Shown: positions 61,998-64,000 of the stretch, piece after piece
How the letters are laid out: every line of letters starts with the position of its first letter
Numbering within the stretch: the first letter of the stretch is position 1
Assembly (NCBI RefSeq): GCF_902459645.1
Contig: NZ_CABPSK010000001.1
Span: forward strand, 1,426,001-1,490,000
Length of the DNA stretch: 64,000 bases
Source of the DNA: Pandoraea pneumonica
Lineage (GTDB): Bacteria > Pseudomonadota > Gammaproteobacteria > Burkholderiales > Burkholderiaceae
Direction: 5' to 3'
Made by a program: the position numbers and the translations under genes
The notes under the pieces: model-generated
Seen by the model: only the letters and a program-made list of their open reading frames with translations
What the model was told of the DNA's origin: nothing
Database searches by the model: none

Positions 61998-63026
61998 GTG
62001 CTTGCGCCCCTCTATCCCCTGGCTCGTCGCGCCCTGTTCTGCCTTGATGCCGAACAAGCCCACCATCTGACGCTGGCAACCCTGCGCGGCGCTGCCTCGC
62101 TCGGCCTGGCCGGTCTCGTCGGCCAGTCACTGCCGGAAGATCCGCGCACGGTGATGGGCATTCGCTTCCCGAACCCGGTCGGGCTGGCCGCCGGTCTCGA
62201 CAAGGACGGCAGTTGCATCGACGGCTTGGCCGCACTCGGTTTCGGCTTCGTTGAAGTGGGCACGGTCACGCCGCGCCCGCAGGCCGGTAATCCGAAGCCG
62301 CGCATCTTCCGTCTGCCGCAAGCCGAAGCGATCATCAATCGCATGGGCTTCAACAACGGCGGCGTCGAACAGTTTCTGCAAAACGTGCAATCGGCGCGCT
62401 ATAAAGGGCCGCTCGGCCTGAACATCGGCAAGAACGCCGATACGCCGATCGAGCGCGCGGTCGACGACTATCTGATCTGCCTCGAGAAGGTCTACCCTTA
62501 CGCCACCTACGTCACGGTCAACATCTCGTCGCCCAACACGAAGAACTTGCGCCAACTGCAAGGCGGCGACGAACTCGACGCGTTGCTCGGCAAGCTCAAG
62601 GAAAAGCAGCGCGCGCTGTCCGACCGGCACGGCAAGTACGTCCCGATTGCCCTGAAGATCGCGCCGGATCTCGACGACGAGCAAATCAAGGTCATTGCCG
62701 GTACGCTCACGCGCCATGGCTTCGACGGCGTGATCGCCACCAATACCACGCTCTCGCGCGAAGCCGTCGCCGGTCAACCGAACGCCAATGAAACCGGCGG
62801 GCTGTCGGGACGCCCCGTGTTCGACGCGTCGAACCGCGTGATCCGTGCGCTGGCGAAGGAACTGGGCGGCGCGCTGCCGATTATCGGTGTGGGCGGCATT
62901 CTCTCGGGGGCCGACGCCCGTGCAAAACTCGACGCAGGCGCCAGCCTGGTTCAGGTGTATAGCGGATTGATTTACCGCGGCCCCGAGCTAGTGCGAGAAT
63001 GCGTGCAAGCGCTGCGACCGGCCTGA
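61998..63026 (+). CDS. pyrD: Dihydroorotate dehydrogenase, class 2 (quinone)
   Basis: A 342-residue membrane-associated FMN enzyme of pyrimidine synthesis. The N-terminal amphipathic region ([20 protein letters not shown]), [27 protein letters not shown] with the catalytic Ser, and [13 protein letters not shown] are class-2 marks. It starts at GTG 61998. Confidence 0.96.
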   Translation: MLAPLYPLARRALFCLDAEQAHHLTLATLRGAASLGLAGLVGQSLPEDPRTVMGIRFPNPVGLAAGLDKDGSCIDGLAALGFGFVEVGTVTPRPQAGNPKPRIFRLPQAEAIINRMGFNNGGVEQFLQNVQSARYKGPLGLNIGKNADTPIERAVDDYLICLEKVYPYATYVTVNISSPNTKNLRQLQGGDELDALLGKLKEKQRALSDRHGKYVPIALKIAPDLDDEQIKVIAGTLTRHGFDGVIATNTTLSREAVAGQPNANETGGLSGRPVFDASNRVIRALAKELGGALPIIGVGGILSGADARAKLDAGASLVQVYSGLIYRGPELVRECVQALRPA

Positions 63027-63112
63027 TCTGTCCCAAGCTTGTTCAGGCCTGTCCGAGCGAGGCGATCTCGCCAGCAAGCGGCGCACTTTCATTCGACGGA
63101 GAATCCATCACC

Positions 63113-63910
63113 ATGAAAACCTGGCTCAAGACGCTGTGCCTCGTGCCGCTGGCCGCCGCCGCCCTTGTGGGCACGTCCGCCGCGCGTGCTGCCGATTTGC
63201 TCGACACCGTGAAATCGGCCGGCGTGCTCAAGATCGGCATCGAGGGCACCTACCCGCCGTTCAACTATCGCGGCGCGAATGGTGACTTGGAAGGTTTCGA
63301 TGTCGACGTCGCCAAAGCCGTCGCTGCCAAGCTCGGCGTGAAGCCGGTGTTCGTGACGACCGAATGGAGCGGCATCATCGGCGGGCTCGTCTCGGGCAAG
63401 TTCGACGTCATCGTCAATCAGGTCGCGATTACCGACGAGCGCAAGAAGTCGGTCGACTTCAGCCAGCCGTATGTGTATTCCGCCGCGCAGCTGATTCAGC
63501 GCAAGGACGACAAGCGCGAGTTCAAGTCGCTTGACGATCTCAAGGGCAAGAAACTCGGCGTAAGCCTGGGCAGCAACTACAACACGCTGGCCAAATCGGT
63601 GGCGGGCATCGACGTACGCACGTATCCGGGTGCGCCCGAGTATCTGCGCGATCTGGCATCGCAGCGTATCGACGCCGCGCTCAACGACCGCCTGATGCTG
63701 GCATACCTGATCAAGACGTCGAACCTGCCGCTGCGCCCGGGCGCCGTGTTGCAGGGTGCCAACGAGTCGGTGGGCATCCCGTTCCGCAAGGGCAATCCGC
63801 AATTTGCGAAGGCCATCGACGATGCGCTCACGCAAATGAAGCAAGACGGGTCGCTCGCCAAGCTCTCGCAGCAGTGGTTCGGTGAAGACACCTCAAAGCC
63901 GGCGAAGTAA
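63113..63910 (+). CDS. Polar amino-acid ABC-type substrate-binding protein
   Basis: A 265-residue periplasmic SBP_bac_3 protein. A signal peptide ends at about AARA-AD (residue 26). GVLKIGIEGTYPPFNYRG, KFDVIVNQVAITDERKKSVD and KLGVSLGSNYN are typical of cystine/glutamate-type binding proteins. GGAG precedes ATG 63113. Permease and ATPase genes should follow beyond the window. Confidence 0.92.
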   Translation: MKTWLKTLCLVPLAAAALVGTSAARAADLLDTVKSAGVLKIGIEGTYPPFNYRGANGDLEGFDVDVAKAVAAKLGVKPVFVTTEWSGIIGGLVSGKFDVIVNQVAITDERKKSVDFSQPYVYSAAQLIQRKDDKREFKSLDDLKGKKLGVSLGSNYNTLAKSVAGIDVRTYPGAPEYLRDLASQRIDAALNDRLMLAYLIKTSNLPLRPGAVLQGANESVGIPFRKGNPQFAKAIDDALTQMKQDGSLAKLSQQWFGEDTSKPAK

Positions 63911-64000
63911 TCGAGCAACGCTGAAAACCATAAGAACGCGCCTGACGGCAACGCCGCATCGCGCATAAACACGGCCGACGTCACGCAAAGCTGCGGGCGT

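Overview
The window is GC-rich chromosomal DNA of a beta-proteobacterium. Gene content (ntrBC-glnA, an aat-bpt pair beside pyrD, a second stand-alone fusA, GntR/FCD and tandem-Lrp regulators, many transporters) fits Burkholderiaceae, probably Pandoraea or a close relative; the genus is an impression, not a proof. There is no rRNA operon, integrase, transposase, IS element or CRISPR array. Five tRNA genes are present: three identical tRNA-Lys(CTT), one tRNA-His(GTG) and one initiator tRNA-fMet(CAT).

Layout. 1-2 kb: a leftward operon of GntR regulator, SDR dehydrogenase and FAA-hydrolase-family enzyme (cut by the window edge), resembling a keto-deoxy-sugar pathway. 2.3-7 kb: chaA, small hypotheticals, a stand-alone riboflavin synthase, exonuclease III, and a YcgR-like PilZ protein. 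7-10 kb: a large pentapeptide-repeat protein whose 3' end appears frameshifted. 10-16 kb: rmlD, then the nitrogen-control block ntrC, ntrB, glnA with a sigma-54 promoter and NtrC-type palindromes. 16-20 kb: rhodanese, LysE exporter, a structured and probably non-coding stretch, small proteins, the tRNA-Lys array and an OsmB-like lipoprotein. 20-28 kb: a MoaD/ThiS-like protein with a BNR-repeat protein, a chemoreceptor, a second EF-G, a TcdA/TcdB-like glycosyltransferase and pdxY. 28-34 kb: fghA, then a tandem winged-helix regulator, a GH18 chitinase and a holin-like membrane protein, followed by small orphan genes.

34-41 kb: GntR regulator with AEC carrier; a fused double-Lrp regulator divergent from an MFS transporter and amidase; a diguanylate cyclase. 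41-47 kb: a secreted H1-like basic protein, GNAT, cold-shock protein, YqjG-type glutathione transferase, purT and a TetR regulator. 47-52.5 kb: SDR, Baeyer-Villiger-type monooxygenase and alpha/beta hydrolase in a row (alcohol to ketone to ester to acid), then a Nudix-metallo-beta-lactamase fusion. 53-56 kb: an AT-richer island with two tandem paralogous Wzz-like polysaccharide co-polymerase proteins and no polysaccharide genes beside them. 56-64 kb: tRNA-His, dusA, eamA, GNAT, tRNA-fMet, Nudix hydrolase, the N-degron transferases aat and bpt, pyrD, and an amino-acid ABC-type binding protein.

Most promising for novelty are the regulator-chitinase-holin-like locus (29.98-32.86 kb), the tandem orphan Wzz-like pair (53.6-56.2 kb), the TcdA/B-like glycosyltransferase (26.4-27.7 kb), the MoaD/ThiS-BNR pair (20.3-22.0 kb) and two candidate non-coding RNA regions (about 17.5-17.87 kb and 53.24-53.6 kb). 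Boundaries and families come from reading the sequence and recalling family motifs; no database search was run.
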